From Branchiostoma floridae (lineage: Eukaryota > Chordata > Leptocardii > Amphioxiformes > Branchiostomatidae): DNA of 64,000 nucleotides. Made by a program: the position numbers and the translations under genes. The stretch lies in NCBI RefSeq assembly GCF_000003815.2, contig NC_049987.1, positions 17,525,959-17,589,958 on the forward strand, in the 5' to 3' direction. Shown piece after piece: positions 30,539 through 40,689 of the stretch (position 1 is its first letter; the number at the start of each line of letters is the position of its first letter). A model generated the notes under the pieces. The model saw only the letters and a program-made list of their open reading frames with translations, was not told the DNA's origin and made no database searches.

Positions 30539-33004
30539 CTAGTATTGCTCGTTTGTATCACTTGTAATACGATTATCTGGTTCTCCATACAAACAACTGT
30601 CAGTACGATTACATATATCTGTACAGTCATCAGTTATATCGTAAATTTCTTCCACTTGATAAACAGTATTCATGGCAAGCTGATTGTCCAATGTACAGTG
30701 TAAAGATTCGGCATTTGTGCCTGGCTTATACAGTTGGAAATTAGTGCTGATATCTTCAGTTGTGGACAAGCGAACATCAGCTGAAGCTGCAGCATAGAAA
30801 GTCAGAGATTCTTCGTCCTCGTGAGAGTCAGTGTTCTCGTTTTGTGAGGACTGTTCGGATGTTTTCTCAATGTCTTCGTCTCTTATTTCTTGATATTCAT
30901 TCGCAAAAGAAGGCTCAAACACGTCGTCGTTTTCGTAAGTACCATAATCGTCTGGGATTTCGCAATAGCCGTGTCCCTGTGGATCGTACACTTTCTCTTC
31001 ATTTATCTGATCATACTCGTTGTCGTCTGTTCTACAGTCTTCATGTACGTTCTCTGTCTGTGGTGTTCCGTGCGCACTATCTCCTTGATACATGGGGTTT
31101 ATTTGTAACATATTGATTATATCTTCTTTTGACACTGCAAAGTTTCGGCTACCATCTTCTCTGCTTTGTTCAGAAACTTCACCGTTGTCGCCACTTCCTT
31201 GGCATATGGGGTTATTTGTAGAATAGGTCATACATGATGCCTTAGTTGCATCGTCAGTGATATCATGGTTTTGGTTTTGATTGCCAATTTTTTTTCGGTA
31301 CCAGAGATATGCAATGAAAATTGTTAACATAAGTGTACAAGCTATAACCGATGATACTGTAACAGGAATCCAAAAACACTTGGTGCTAACTTCGTTATAA
31401 ATTGAATTGTTGTGTGCAAGGGAAGATTGAGGTACAGTGACTGTCTTTTCATGTGCGTCATTTTGTATTGTTGTGTTTTTATTACTAAGAAGGTTATGTT
31501 CTCGGTTCAATGGTTCTGAAGTTGTGTCTATTGTTTCAGTCTCTTCCCCATCCGTCAAACAGCTATCACTTTTAGCTTCCGAAAAATACTTCTTTTTGTC
31601 TATTGTGGCCAAGTTAACGGAGGAAAACAGTTTGCCATCGGGAAATACAGCAAAACAAGAGATATTTAGAGAAGGATCTTTGCTCACCACTGTACTCTGA
31701 GGGTTGACTGTAGGCTTGTCTAGGGTGGTTGCCACAACGCCGAAACCCTCCGCTATGGTACCAACTGAATTTTCAAATCCTTTTATGCCAGACATTCTTA
31801 AACTGGATGAACCCTTTAAAGCCAAGCGTATTCCACCAGACCCTTCCCAAGCATCCAAACACTGATTAGATAAAGAGCTGTTAAGATTGTCTTTACTTGT
31901 ACTATTCAGTGCAATGATGACAAACGGAGCATAAGACAAGATATGACCTGACCGCAATTCTTCACTGAGTGGATTGCACGAGTCCATATTGATTGGGATC
32001 TTGTATTTACTTCCCAACGTACTGAACCAATCAATGGAAAAGCTGCTATCGTTGGACTCATAATTGATGTGCAATACTAAGCCAATGGACTCGAATCGTA
32101 TCCACTGTTTTGTCTTTTTGCCTCGATGGTCACTACAGTTTTCCAACACGACGTGCCATGCCATATCATGGAAAGTGCCTCCTTTGGGGCTAACCAGCTT
32201 ATTTTCGGCAAGTTCGGCTCTGATGAGGTTTGGTAGAGTCAAGAACACTTCTCCACGTAGACACAGTAAGTCGTTATGACTCAAATCCAGAAACTGCAGT
32301 TTCCTCATTGATTTAAAGACGTCAGATGGAAGTGTTCTGATTTTGTTTTCGCTGAGAAGTAGTGTTTCTAGATTTTCCAGTCCGATGAGCCAATCTCTAC
32401 GTACGGTTTTTAATGCATTACTCCTTAGGTCTAACAAAGTAAGGTAGTTCATACTTTCAAAACACCCGGGGTCTAAAGTGGAGATGTTATTATAAGAAAC
32501 CGTCAGCTTGGTGAGATGATATCTGGTCGCTGAACGATCGACACTGGTCCAGTTGCCAGTAATGCTCGTCAACATGTTGTAATCTAAATGCAAATGTGTT
32601 AGGACGTCAAAATCTTTGAATGCTCCCTTATCTATTTTCGTTATCCCCGCATCAATCAGGAAGAGGTTGAACAATGAAGAAGAGTCGATTACAGCTAGTT
32701 TTTGCGACGAAAGGGTTCCGTATTGCAAACCGGTAATAGCGAGCCACTCTATACCTGTAAAACACTTCACTGTCGGCCTATTTGCCGTTTCATTTCGTTT
32801 GTAGTTATTGTTGCATCCGATGCACTCCATATTAGTTCGTGGATACATGTTTCGTGTTACGTATTTGACATTCAGCTCATCTTTTTGCAGGCAACTAGAA
32901 AACGCCATTCGTTGGCATGTCGGAAAGCAGGTTTGATCTACCGAGAGCCTAGAAACCGTTGCCATGGCACCAACTATCACAACGAAGTATTCGATAAATC
33001 TCAT
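30539..33004 (-). CDS. LRR receptor-like membrane protein D
   Basis: Single coding exon, 821 aa from MRFIEYF, the start shared with gene B; the open frame continues upstream to 33325 without a stop but contains the predicted 5' UTR exon and intron. Signal peptide about 1-25, N-cap CFPTCQRMAFSSCL...CIGC...CFTGIEWLAITGLQYG, about six LRRs nearly identical to B, the WIRFESIGLVLHINYE domain, a membrane segment near 544-570 and a tail of about 250 aa. Tail motifs: NPMYQ, GYCEIPDD, EYQEIRDEDIE, ESLTFYAAASADV. Compared with B, the ectodomain differs by scattered substitutions; the stalk and distal tail have diverged and carry small indels. The gene looks intact. Its partner for ligand or signalling is unknown. 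Confidence 0.88.
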   Translation of the reverse strand: MRFIEYFVVIVGAMATVSRLSVDQTCFPTCQRMAFSSCLQKDELNVKYVTRNMYPRTNMECIGCNNNYKRNETANRPTVKCFTGIEWLAITGLQYGTLSSQKLAVIDSSSLFNLFLIDAGITKIDKGAFKDFDVLTHLHLDYNMLTSITGNWTSVDRSATRYHLTKLTVSYNNISTLDPGCFESMNYLTLLDLRSNALKTVRRDWLIGLENLETLLLSENKIRTLPSDVFKSMRKLQFLDLSHNDLLCLRGEVFLTLPNLIRAELAENKLVSPKGGTFHDMAWHVVLENCSDHRGKKTKQWIRFESIGLVLHINYESNDSSFSIDWFSTLGSKYKIPINMDSCNPLSEELRSGHILSYAPFVIIALNSTSKDNLNSSLSNQCLDAWEGSGGIRLALKGSSSLRMSGIKGFENSVGTIAEGFGVVATTLDKPTVNPQSTVVSKDPSLNISCFAVFPDGKLFSSVNLATIDKKKYFSEAKSDSCLTDGEETETIDTTSEPLNREHNLLSNKNTTIQNDAHEKTVTVPQSSLAHNNSIYNEVSTKCFWIPVTVSSVIACTLMLTIFIAYLWYRKKIGNQNQNHDITDDATKASCMTYSTNNPICQGSGDNGEVSEQSREDGSRNFAVSKEDIINMLQINPMYQGDSAHGTPQTENVHEDCRTDDNEYDQINEEKVYDPQGHGYCEIPDDYGTYENDDVFEPSFANEYQEIRDEDIEKTSEQSSQNENTDSHEDEESLTFYAAASADVRLSTTEDISTNFQLYKPGTNAESLHCTLDNQLAMNTVYQVEEIYDITDDCTDICNRTDSCLYGEPDNRITSDTNEQY

Positions 33005-33195
33005 TGTCAGGAGAGTTGCCTTCCCTTGTATTTGTAATTTATAAGTTATTGATGGTTCTTTAGAGTCCAGAGGTCCAGATGTAAAACAGTAAAATAAAAA
33101 TTGGTATAGTTTTGTGTCAACAAAGCACGTAATTTGTATTTTTACAAATTTGTATTGAAATTTAAACACGCCCGACAAGTAGCCAAGGGTTTTAC

Positions 33196-33480
33196 CTGAA
33201 ATTTCTTGGATGTCACGAAGATCTGAATGACAAGGTGAGATCTTGTCTTGTTTGGAGACAGGGTTTGCGTGGAGGCCAACCAACTGCTGAGCACGTCTAA
33301 TGAAGAAGTTGGCAATTGACGACAAACAGATGAATGTCTCTTCGGTGATCTATTTTGCCTCTTATGGAATCTTCAAAGATGCAGCTTCTGTTTGGAACGC
33401 CAAAGTAGGTGGTGAAAACCCCCTCTTGTAGAACAGAATCTTCAGTGTCAAACAGGGCAGCTAGAAAGTCAGTGACTACC
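33196..33480 (-). other. Predicted 5' UTR exon of gene D
   Basis: Downstream of the TATA at 33503-33509 on the minus strand, ending at the donor TTTCAG|GTAAAAC (33196/33195). Homologous to the predicted gene B exon ending at 17213. The intron to the start codon would be short; the acceptor is not conserved with B. Confidence 0.45.
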
Positions 33481-35760
33481 TACTCAGGGTGCGAAACACT
33501 AGATTTATACGAAAACCCAGACTAATATAATGAACATATTACACATTGACATAGATCCGTAAATCCAGATGGTCAACCATATTCCACGTGGCTAAGACTG
33601 ACTTGGTACGTGACTCAAGTCGCACACGTTCGCATGTTGTTCACGAAAAATAGGCCCGAAACATCAAGAAAGTTTGTAACCTAATCCTAGATAGTGGGTG
33701 GCATGTTTGTTCCAGTATACCCCACCAAATGTCACTTCAAGGAAGTCGTTTGTCATTACCCTATCACCTCACGCACACACGCATGTTCTACAGCAAATAT
33801 ATATTTATCTATTTATTTATTTATTTGTTCAGCTGTTTACAAACAGCCAGGGCTGCCCAACTAGAGGTAGCAAATAGGCTCAAGAACATCAAGAAAGTCT
33901 GTTGTACACAAAAAAGAAGGCTCAATCACATCAAGAAAGTTTGTGACCTAATTCTTGATCGTAGAATCGCATGTACTACTAGTACTGTATGTACGTCATA
34001 TATACCCTTGCCTACCAAATGTCACTCCTAGGAAGTCAGTTTTGATTACCCTCTCCCCGTGTACTACGTTTTGCTTCTGACGGACTCCAATTGGGTCAAC
34101 GTAAAATCCAAGCAGTTTCTCATGCAAGTATGAGAAAAAAGTTGAGAGATGTCAATCTCAAGCAGAACTACATGTGCCTATTACTAGTACCTTTTTGTGC
34201 GTCAACTTATTACTTGAAATAGGAGTCTAATATCAAATCAAAAATCTCGAATTAGATTACATTTGACACTCTCGTAAGGAAAACACACAACTTGAGGTGA
34301 TTTCAATTAAGCTTGTGGTGATTGTCAGTAAGAATATGTTCAATGCAAATGGTAACAAATACTTGAAAAATTTTGCTTCTCCCCCACCTCTTTAAGGGTA
34401 AAGTTCAGAATTATCATAGTTTAACTCTTGATAAAGATACATGCCGCATGCCATTGGTTGTTCCAAGAACGAATCAATAGAAGAGATTTTTGCGTGTGTT
34501 TACGGAGACCACACATAAAATCTGTATGTTATGCGCGTGCCACTTTGTGGACGTTACTTGCACATTTCTTCAGCATTGTATACAAACTAGTGAATCTGAC
34601 ATCGCTTCGTTTAACTATTTTGTCACTTGTCGAACGAAATTTTCGACGTCAAACGGGAAAAGTAAAAAAAACAAACAGTGAGTACAAACTTAAGTCGTGA
34701 AACACGATTTATACGGAAACTCAGACTAATATCCTCAACAAAGTAGGACATTTAATCCAAATGGTCACCTATTACGCACGTGGCTACGACTGGCTTCACC
34801 TCTCACACGTTCGCTTGTAATACAACAGAATAGGCCCAAGGACATCAAGAAAGTTTGGGCCCCTCCTCGAAAGTCATTTTTCATCCAACACCAAATATGC
34901 TGCCAGGAATCTGATATCAAATGAAACAACTTGCATTAGATTCATTCTTTTAGATTCTTTTACTTTTTTATTTTTCATTTTTCTTTTCTGATTGTCAGTA
35001 AGAATATGTGGATGAAGTAACAAATTATTTTTGTATATTTGCACCTTTAAATCAGAAGTTTGATTTGGAAAATCTACACAATCATTCAACCTCCCACATC
35101 TGATCCCTTTTTCTTGAAAAAAATTGCTTCTCTCTCATTCTCTCTTTCAATTTCTCATGTCATTGCTTGTTTCGAGGACGAATGTTTGGGAGTGATTTCT
35201 TTTTGGGACTTATTAATATTAAATGTATGTTATGTGGTTGCCAGTTGTGTAGGTTCAATAACCGCTAAATGGGACATTTCCACAAAGATCTACGGAAACT
35301 CGTGCAAATCAAAAGTCGGTTTGCTTTTGATTCTGTTGTCTCTTTGCCTATTTTGCTGATTATTGAACGAATCTTCAATGTCAAACGGGGAAAGTCAAAA
35401 GTCACTGACTACACTGACTTAGCTTGCAAAACACTCGATTTATACGAAAACCCTACTCTCGAAGACGTAAAGAAAACAGCACAACATGAAAAGCCCGGTA
35501 AAAGGAGTAACGAAAACCCAGACTATTATGTTCAACAAAGTAGGACATAAATCGTTTAATCCGAATGGTCACCCATTATCCACGTGGCTACAACTGGCCT
35601 GATACGTGACTCACCTCACGCATGCGCACGTACGCATCTTATACACGAAAAATAGGTTAAGGGACATCAAGAAAGTTTTAGACCTAATCTTTCATCATGT
35701 GATCGCAAGTACATGTTACTGTCTACCCTTTCAAATGTCAATGTAATGAAGAATCAAAAG
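33480..35760 (-). promoter_or_regulatory. Repeated TATA/CACGTG promoter modules upstream of gene D
   Basis: Minus-strand copies of the module seen at 16000-16905: about 33490-33740 (nearest gene D, TATAAAT at 33509-33503), a partial copy around 33870-34050 lacking the TATA, 34690-34870 (TATAAAT at 34713-34707) and 35425-35720 (TATAAAT at 35444-35438, with a second AGACTA half at 35515). Each full unit has the TATA block, a GCCACGTGG-type E-box, GAGTCACG and CATCAAGAAAGTTT on the + strand. Intervening sequence (34060-34680, 34870-35425) shows no gene. Confidence 0.6.
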
Positions 35761-36830
35761 CTACTACACCGTTCATAACATCCCTGTAGAATAGAGAGAA
35801 GACTCCTAACCGTTTTATTACAAGGGCGAGTAAAAAGGTAATAAAATTTTTATTATATATAACGGATTCATGATACGAAATGTGTTGAAATTAAGTTGAA
35901 AGATTAAGAAACATATCTAACTCGGACTAGAATATTTACATTTTTTTGATAAGATTGTTTAAAAGTGTGTGATCATTTTCGTTCTGTATAAAGCTATAGC
36001 CTATTTGTACATTCTCTCATATCCCCTCTTCTTGGAAAATAGTGCTTTTCTCTCTCCCTCTTTTCTCTCCCTCAGTCTGTCTCTCTTTGTGGGTCTCTTG
36101 ATATGTGTAAACAAGTTTTATTTGTGTAGCCTCTGGTCGAAATCATCGTAATTTAACTTGATAAACTTTGAGAACAGGCTGCACGTCATTGGTTGTTTCA
36201 AGGACAAATCATTCGAAGCGATATTTCGTGTCTTTTTTACGGGGACACATGCATGATAACTATATGTTATGTGCGTGCCAGTTTGTGGACATTACTTGCC
36301 GTTAAGTAGCTGACGTCGGTCAATGACCGTTAAATCGGGCATTTCCTCACAATATTTTTAAAAAACTCGCGAAACAAAAAAAATCATTGTTTGACTCATT
36401 AAAAAATTCTACTAATCCAAAGTTTCACAATGTCTGATTGACTTTTATTGACCATCACTCAAAAACATTACACAAGATTTACTTCTAAGCGATCTAGACT
36501 CTACGGCTAATATATTTCTTTTTGTTTTTATTTGCAAACTTACATGTCATCGATATATGACACGAACAGTGCCAGTATGTTACAATCTCATTATCAATGT
36601 TAATGGCATTTCAATTTTCATTTTAACAGTACTCAATACATTGATATCATTATTATATTACAGTATTTCTATACAAGCAGTCAAACTAGAGATGAAAGGG
36701 TAAAGATGCAGGAAAAATATAACAGAACAAACCTAAAACAAATCAATTGAAAACTTCTCATTGCCCAAGTCATTCTTTCATGTTGCTATGACCTGCATTA
36801 GTTTTAGCCTGACTATCCTTTGGAGAATTT
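35760..36830. other. Intergenic stretch between the gene D promoter repeats and gene E
   Basis: AT-rich; no gene recognised. It includes the 3' flank of gene E and a (CTCT)n-like patch at 36050-36090. Confidence 0.4.
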
Positions 36831-39296
36831 TTAGTCGATTTCTTCTTCGGTCCTTCCTTCTTCTACTGAGTCGTCATCTGGTTTTCCATACACGGAACTG
36901 TCTTTGCGTTTTGATGCGTCCATGTAAACTGCCTCTAGTCTATCGAGTTCTTCTTCGGTCCTTCTTTCTTCGTCATCTGATTTTCCATACACAGAACTAT
37001 CTTTACGTTTTGATGCGTCCATGTAAACAGCCTCCAGTTGATCAATCGTTGCACCTGCGTTGTAATTCGAGGTATCGTCGCCCGTATTTCTAGTTGGTAC
37101 GTCGAGGGTTGTGACTGTATTGTGATAGCTCATATTATTGCCAATATTTCTGGTTGTTTCTGGCAAGCTAATTTCAGCTGCCGCCGCGGCATAGAAGTTC
37201 AAAGAGTCGTCAATGTCGTCTTCGGTTGGTGAGTCCTGTTCAGACGCATTTCCAATGTCTTCGTCTCTTATGTGGCAGTAGTGATTTGCAAAAGGAGTGT
37301 TAAAGATTTCTTCCTCGCTGTCTTCGTCATCAGATATGTCGCAATACGTTTCAGGCGACACATGCATTTGCTCCACGGTTACATGGTGACAGGATGCCTG
37401 ACCAACGTTGTCGTCTGCTTGACAGTTGTTGTGTACGCATTCTGTCTCGCTCGTGTCTTGCGTTCTATCTGATTTATACATCGAATTCCATTGCAAGCCT
37501 CTTACTATATCTACTGTTAAAGGTGACACGTTTGGCATGTCACCTTCAGTATTTCCATCGGACATTTCACCATTATCGTTACGGACCTGGTAAACAGGAT
37601 TATCAGNNNNNNNNNNNNNNNNNNNNNNNNNNNNNNNNNNNNNNNNNNNNNNNNNNNNNNNNNNNNNNNNNNNNNNNNNNNNNNNNNNNNNNNNNNNNNN
37701 NNNNNNCGATAGGATCCACGAACTTTTTGTGCTCGCTACTTTAGAATGAGCACTGTTCTGCACTAGAGCTACTTTGGTTGTTGTTCTAAGGGTGCTACTC
37801 TGTGTTTCTGTAATGTTCACTGTCTCGTTCTCTTTCGTTGATAATCTACCATTCGTATCACTCTCCTCCTCAAAATAATTCGTATCATCTGTTTTCTCTG
37901 TTTGTGAAACGTTAAACAACGAAACATGTTTCTGGTCGAGGAACAGTCCAAAACAGGTCACGCTTAACATAGGATCATGCTCCATCTGTATACCTGCACT
38001 CTGAGAGTCGAATATTGTTTGGGTCTTTGCTACCACGCTAAAGCCATCTACTTTGGAGTTGCCATGTTTGTCTCTTGTTTCTACACGAGCCAATCTCAAA
38101 CTGGACGAACCTTTCAATGGTAAACTTATGCCTCCATAATTTTTCCACGCCTCCAAACATTGACTTGAAAAAGAGCTGTTTGCAACCTCTCGAGCATTCT
38201 TTGCTATAATGACAAAAGGAGCATAGGACTCTATGTGGCCCAACCTTAATACTTCAGACAGTGGGTTGCACGAGTCTAGATAGATTGGGACGTTAAGCTT
38301 ACTCCCCTCTCTGTTAAACCAAGCAATAGTGAATCTGGCATGATGGATCCTATAATTGATATGTAACACTAAACCCTTTGCCTCCAACCGTATCCACTGG
38401 CTTGACTTTAAGCCACAATTTTCCAGCACAACATTCCACGGTATCTGATGTGAAGTATCTTCTCTGGAATTAACTCGCATATTTCCACCAAGTACGACTC
38501 TAATGAGGTTTTTAAGAGTCAAAAATGTTTCTCTGTGCATATACACTAACTCGTTCTGACTCAAGTCCAGAAACTGCAATTTGCTCAGTGATTCAAATAT
38601 GTTTGCTGGGATTGTCTTGATTTTGTTTCCGCTAAGAAGTAGTGTTTCTAAGTTGTCGAGTCCAATAAACCACCCGCTGCGTAATTCTCTCAACATGTTA
38701 CTTCTTAGATCTAGCAAGCGAAGGAAATTCATATGCTGAAAACATTCGGTGTCTAAACTGGAGATGTTATTGTGAGAAAGCGTGAGCTTAGTTATAAGGT
38801 ATCTTGCCGATGGGTGCAATGTAGTAAACCAGGTTTTGGAAATATGCGTCAACATGTTATGATCCAGATGCAAATTCAGTAACTTGTAAAACCCTTTAAA
38901 GGTCCCGATTTCCATTTCAGTTATCCCCGCTTCAATCAAAAGAAGGCTTCCTAGTAAAGTTGTGTCGATAACAGCTAACGTTTCAGACGATAATATCCCG
39001 TATTGAAAACCTCTGATACCGAGCCACCCCACTCCTGTAAAGCATTGCTGTGTTGAGTCGTTATTATCAGTTATAGCTACAAGAGTGGGACCATTCTCGC
39101 ACACAACACACTCCGACTTATATCTAAAATTCATTTCCATGTAATTCAAGCTTCTATCGCCCCCCATGTTGTCCGTCAGACAATCAATCGACTGTTTCCT
39201 TTGACAAGTCGGAAAGCATGTTTGATCAGCCGACAGCCTGGTTACGGTGGAGAGAGTGATCAAAACGAGAAGCTTGTGCTGAATCCTTAACTTCAT
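36831..39296 (-). CDS. LRR receptor-like membrane protein E
   Basis: The most diverged of the five paralogues, 821 codons including a 100-N gap. Signal peptide (KLLVLITLSTVTRLSA), N-cap CFPTCQRKQSIDCL...CVVC...CFTGVGWLGIRGFQYG, LRRs at about 115-300 (LLNLHLDHNMLTHIS, LRLLDLRSNMLRELR, LETLLLSGNKIKTIP, LQFLDLSQNELVYM), the WIRLEAKGLVLHINYR domain, and a stalk. The membrane segment must lie in the gap (residues about 531-563). Tail motifs: NPVYQ, TYCDISDDED, HYCHIRDEDI and DSLNFYAAAAAEISLP. The C-terminus holds two copies of a module of about 30 aa, LEAVYMDASKRKDSSVYGK followed by an Asp/Glu-rich stretch. The frame is kept across the gap, so the gap size of 100 is at least frame-compatible. Likely functional. 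Confidence 0.87.
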   Translation of the reverse strand: MKLRIQHKLLVLITLSTVTRLSADQTCFPTCQRKQSIDCLTDNMGGDRSLNYMEMNFRYKSECVVCENGPTLVAITDNNDSTQQCFTGVGWLGIRGFQYGILSSETLAVIDTTLLGSLLLIEAGITEMEIGTFKGFYKLLNLHLDHNMLTHISKTWFTTLHPSARYLITKLTLSHNNISSLDTECFQHMNFLRLLDLRSNMLRELRSGWFIGLDNLETLLLSGNKIKTIPANIFESLSKLQFLDLSQNELVYMHRETFLTLKNLIRVVLGGNMRVNSREDTSHQIPWNVVLENCGLKSSQWIRLEAKGLVLHINYRIHHARFTIAWFNREGSKLNVPIYLDSCNPLSEVLRLGHIESYAPFVIIAKNAREVANSSFSSQCLEAWKNYGGISLPLKGSSSLRLARVETRDKHGNSKVDGFSVVAKTQTIFDSQSAGIQMEHDPMLSVTCFGLFLDQKHVSLFNVSQTEKTDDTNYFEEESDTNGRLSTKENETVNITETQSSTLRTTTKVALVQNSAHSKVASTKSSWILSXXXXXXXXXXXXXXXXXXXXXXXXXXXXXXXXXXDNPVYQVRNDNGEMSDGNTEGDMPNVSPLTVDIVRGLQWNSMYKSDRTQDTSETECVHNNCQADDNVGQASCHHVTVEQMHVSPETYCDISDDEDSEEEIFNTPFANHYCHIRDEDIGNASEQDSPTEDDIDDSLNFYAAAAAEISLPETTRNIGNNMSYHNTVTTLDVPTRNTGDDTSNYNAGATIDQLEAVYMDASKRKDSSVYGKSDDEERRTEEELDRLEAVYMDASKRKDSSVYGKPDDDSVEEGRTEEEID
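37607..37706. other. Assembly gap (100 N) inside gene E
   Basis: Covers the expected membrane segment of gene E. Confidence 1.
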
Positions 39297-39524
39297 TGTG
39301 TAGAAAATATAGATCTTGATAATTGTTTAGGTTCCTTTACACAGCTATTTGCTAGAGTCTCCTGTCTTTGTGAATTCCGAGGACGTTGATAGTAGAGATA
39401 TTGTGATTCAGTCACTATTTTATGTATAGTAGAATGGTTTGTATAACAATGAGAAAGCTATTTTGATGCACAAGTAGCTTGTATAAAGATTCAAGTGCGA
39501 TTTGAAATCGTCTTCCCTGGGGGA

Positions 39525-39960
39525 AAGGTGACCGTATGACCAGGAAAGGTTTATCTGTAATGTAATAAAAGTTCAAATGTTTCGTATGATCTGGAAAGGT
39601 TTACCTGAAATATCCCAAAAATGCCAATGTTCCGTATGATTTACCTAAAATGTCATGAAAGTTCCAATGTTTCGTATGATCAGGAAAGGTTTACCTACAA
39701 TGCCCAGAAAGTTCCAATGTTCCGTATGATCAGGAAAGGTTTGCCTGAAATGTGCTGAAAGTTCCAATGTTTTGTATGATCAGGAAATGTTTACCTGATA
39801 TGTCCTGAACGTTCCAATGTTCCGTATGATCAGGAAAGGTTTACCTACAATGTCCAGAAAGTTCCAATGTTCCGTATGATCAGGAAAGGTTTGCCTAAAT
39901 GTCCTGAAAATTCGAATGCTCCGTATGAGCTGGAAACATTTACCTGAAATGTCCTGGAAG
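39525..39960 (-). repeat. Minisatellite of about 50 bp containing repeated splice-donor motifs, upstream of gene E
   Basis: Nine units, recognisable by CGTATGA on the + strand, with body GTTCCAATGTTCCGTATGAT and then AGGAAAGGTTTACCTGAAAT. On the minus strand most units contain GGACATTTCAGGTAAACC or a close variant. That matches the end of the 5' UTR exon of genes B and D (GACATCCA-GAAATCTCAG|GTAAAA). The outermost unit, ending at 39944, is contiguous with sequence homologous to that exon. Confidence 0.8.
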
Positions 39961-40250
39961 TTCCAGGATGCTGAATAGATTGAATGACGGAGATCTTCGT
40001 TGGTTTGCCGGTAGAGTCTGTGTAGAGTGGCCGGGCACACAGCTTGACACGTCTCGGTAGGCAGTCCTGAACCGCCAACAAACAGAAGAATTAGTTTACG
40101 TACTAGTCTCTTTGTTTAGACTTTCTTCAATTGCCAATTGTCGACTCTTTCGTTGAGAATATTTTCGAGATGGTCAAATATGTAATGGCAAGTGCCCTGT
40201 TGAAGAAACAAAGTGACAGCTGCCAATCGGGCGATAAAGGTAGAGGCTAT
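39944..40250 (-). other. Predicted 5' UTR exon of gene E
   Basis: Follows the TATA module at 40273-40279 and ends at the donor CAG|GTAAATG (39944/39943). Its 3' part, around 39950-40060, is alignable by eye with the gene D 5' UTR exon. The acceptor before the ATG at 39296 is not determined. Confidence 0.4.
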
Positions 40251-40259
40251 ATAATCGAC

Positions 40260-40420
40260 TTCTAAACATCACATTTATACGAAAACCTAGACTAATATGC
40301 AAAATATTGTATGACGTGCGCGCTTGGATTAGAATCTAGCCAAATGTACACGTGGCTGCACATGTGATCTCTCTTTATATAACAGGGAAAAATAGGACAA
40401 ATGTCTCAAATTAATAATGG
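40260..40420 (-). promoter_or_regulatory. TATA/CACGTG promoter module of gene E
   Basis: Single minus-strand copy of the family module: TATAAAT at 40279-40273, AGTCTAGGTTTTCG next to it, and CCACGTGTAC about 60 bp further upstream. Confidence 0.55.
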
Positions 40421-40689
40421 GTCTCTATGATTCCAACAAAAGGCGTAAAGAAATTGGTAGTGTTCTTATAATGTAGAAACATAACATGTAGTATTAGTTA
40501 GAAGGGCTTCAAAATGTTAGCAAAAAGTGATTTCTAGTGTTTTACTTCACGCACGGCAATGTTCTGGTAAATGGTTGATTCCCTCAGGTGAAAACTGCTC
40601 TTTGAGCGGTGGAAGTAAAATAACTGTCAAAGTAAAAGCTTGTGTCGCCTGCGTCTCTATTCTAGATCAAGGATGTTAACCTTTTATAT

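Larger units (their letters stand above)
28560..33750. repeat. Segmental duplication block 2b (carries gene D)
   Basis: Inverted partner of 16000-21480. It abuts block 1b, so genes C and D converge. Confidence 0.7.

Noticed and set aside
30760..31116. ORFs of 72-118 codons antisense to the gene D tail (also seen in B)
   Set aside because: They recur only because the sense strand is conserved; composition and lack of a domain mark them as shadows.
39525..39960. CRISPR-like array upstream of gene E
   Set aside because: Repeat of about 50 bp without distinct spacers; tandem minisatellite.
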